Shown here piece after piece: positions 50,505-50,690 of a DNA stretch of 50,690 nucleotides (the first letter of the stretch is position 1; each line of letters begins with the position of its first letter). The stretch lies in contig JAIRVF010000108.1 in assembly GCA_031254035.1 (NCBI GenBank), forward strand, positions 1 to 50,690, written 5' to 3'. The notes below the pieces were generated by a model that was not told the origin of the DNA, did not search any database, and saw only the letters and a list, made by a program, of their open reading frames with translations. The translations under genes and the position numbers were made by a program. This DNA is from Paenibacillus sp. (GTDB lineage Bacteria; Bacillota; Bacilli; Paenibacillales; Paenibacillaceae).

Positions 50505-50533
50505 TTGCAAAGCCCGGCCGGATGTGATATATT
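50505..50533 (+). promoter_or_regulatory. rRNA operon promoter candidate 3 (proximal)
   Basis: TTGCAA at 50505-50510, 17-bp spacer, TATATT at 50528-50533 preceded by TGA. The A/T-rich block at 50476-50503 just upstream could act as an UP element. Confidence 0.8.
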
Positions 50534-50540
50534 ATAAGAA

Positions 50541-50690
50541 CTGCTGCTGAGATAAAACGGTGGTATTGAAAACGAAAGAATTTGATCTTTGAAAACTGAA
50601 CAACGAGTGAGATAAAGACCTTGCTTGCAAGGTCGACAGCGAAGTGAATCGGTTCGAGTCTTCTGACTGGATGATTCACGGAGCAAAATG
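50541..50690 (+). other. Leader of an rRNA operon (16S gene beyond the window)
   Basis: TGATCTTTGAAAACT at 50583-50597 matches the boxA antitermination region found before 16S genes in Bacillales. A perfect hairpin, GACCTTG-CTTG-CAAGGTC, lies at 50617-50634. The mature 16S 5' end is not reached. The rrn position after lysS agrees with B. subtilis. The 50298-50364 stretch upstream shows nothing recognisable. Confidence 0.8.

Noticed and set aside
1..50690. Insertion sequences, prophage, CRISPR arrays or defence genes
   Set aside because: None seen: no transposase, integrase, regular repeat-spacer pattern or Cas-like protein on either strand.

Overview
The window is a 50.7 kb piece of a Bacillales chromosome, almost certainly Paenibacillus or a close relative. 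The gene order follows the yabE-to-lysS segment of Bacillus subtilis nearly gene for gene, all on the + strand and leading into an rRNA operon. Many genes are specific to endospore formers (yabG, sspF, spoVG, fin, spoVT, a spoVB-like gene, yabP, yabQ, spoIIE). Genus is inferred from protein resemblance and synteny; no search was run.

Layout. (1) 1-4.9 kb: a c-di-AMP (ydaO-type) riboswitch with terminator, a very short RBS-bearing ORF, yabE, rnmV, ksgA, yabG and veg behind two consensus sigma-A promoters. (2) 5-11.4 kb: sspF, ispE, purR, spoVG with a textbook sigma-H promoter, glmU, prs, pth, fin. (3) 11.6-20.4 kb: mfd, a PrsA-like lipoprotein gene overlapping it, spoVT, a SpoVB-like flippase gene and yabN/mazG. 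(4) 20.4-23.4 kb: hup, rqcP, yabP-yabQ, divIC, yabR. (5) 23.4-32.3 kb: spoIIE with a Spo0A-type promoter, yabS, yabT, tilS, hpt, ftsH. (6) 32.3-40.2 kb: a 94-bp inverted-repeat element, nadA-nadB-nadC, coaX, hslO, a yacD-like foldase gene and cysK. (7) 40.3-45.4 kb: the folate cluster pabB-pabA-pabC-folP-folB-folK and a small XRE regulator. (8) 45.5-48.9 kb: dusB, greA, lysS. (9) 49-50.7 kb: a tetR gene divergent from a small membrane-protein gene, then three stacked promoters and the leader of an rRNA operon whose 16S gene lies beyond the window.

Differences from the B. subtilis order as I remember it: no yabJ/ridA between purR and spoVG; no ctc/rplY between prs and pth; no tRNA genes between yabR and spoIIE; an added PrsA-like lipoprotein gene after mfd; nadABC inserted between ftsH and coaX; greA inserted between dusB and lysS; and a tetR/membrane-protein pair inserted between lysS and the rRNA operon.

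The genes combine vegetative core functions (ribosome maturation, tRNA modification, cell-wall precursors, PRPP and purine control, NAD, folate, cysteine, division) with sporulation genes. Many units are separated by clear intrinsic terminators. I see no insertion sequence, prophage, CRISPR array or defence island. The less expected signals are small: two mini-ORFs with strong ribosome-binding sites (504-560 and 26252-26281), the inverted-repeat element beside nadA with a third copy of its end before nadB, repeated palindromes in front of hup, and the inverted repeat spanning the tetR-divergent promoter.
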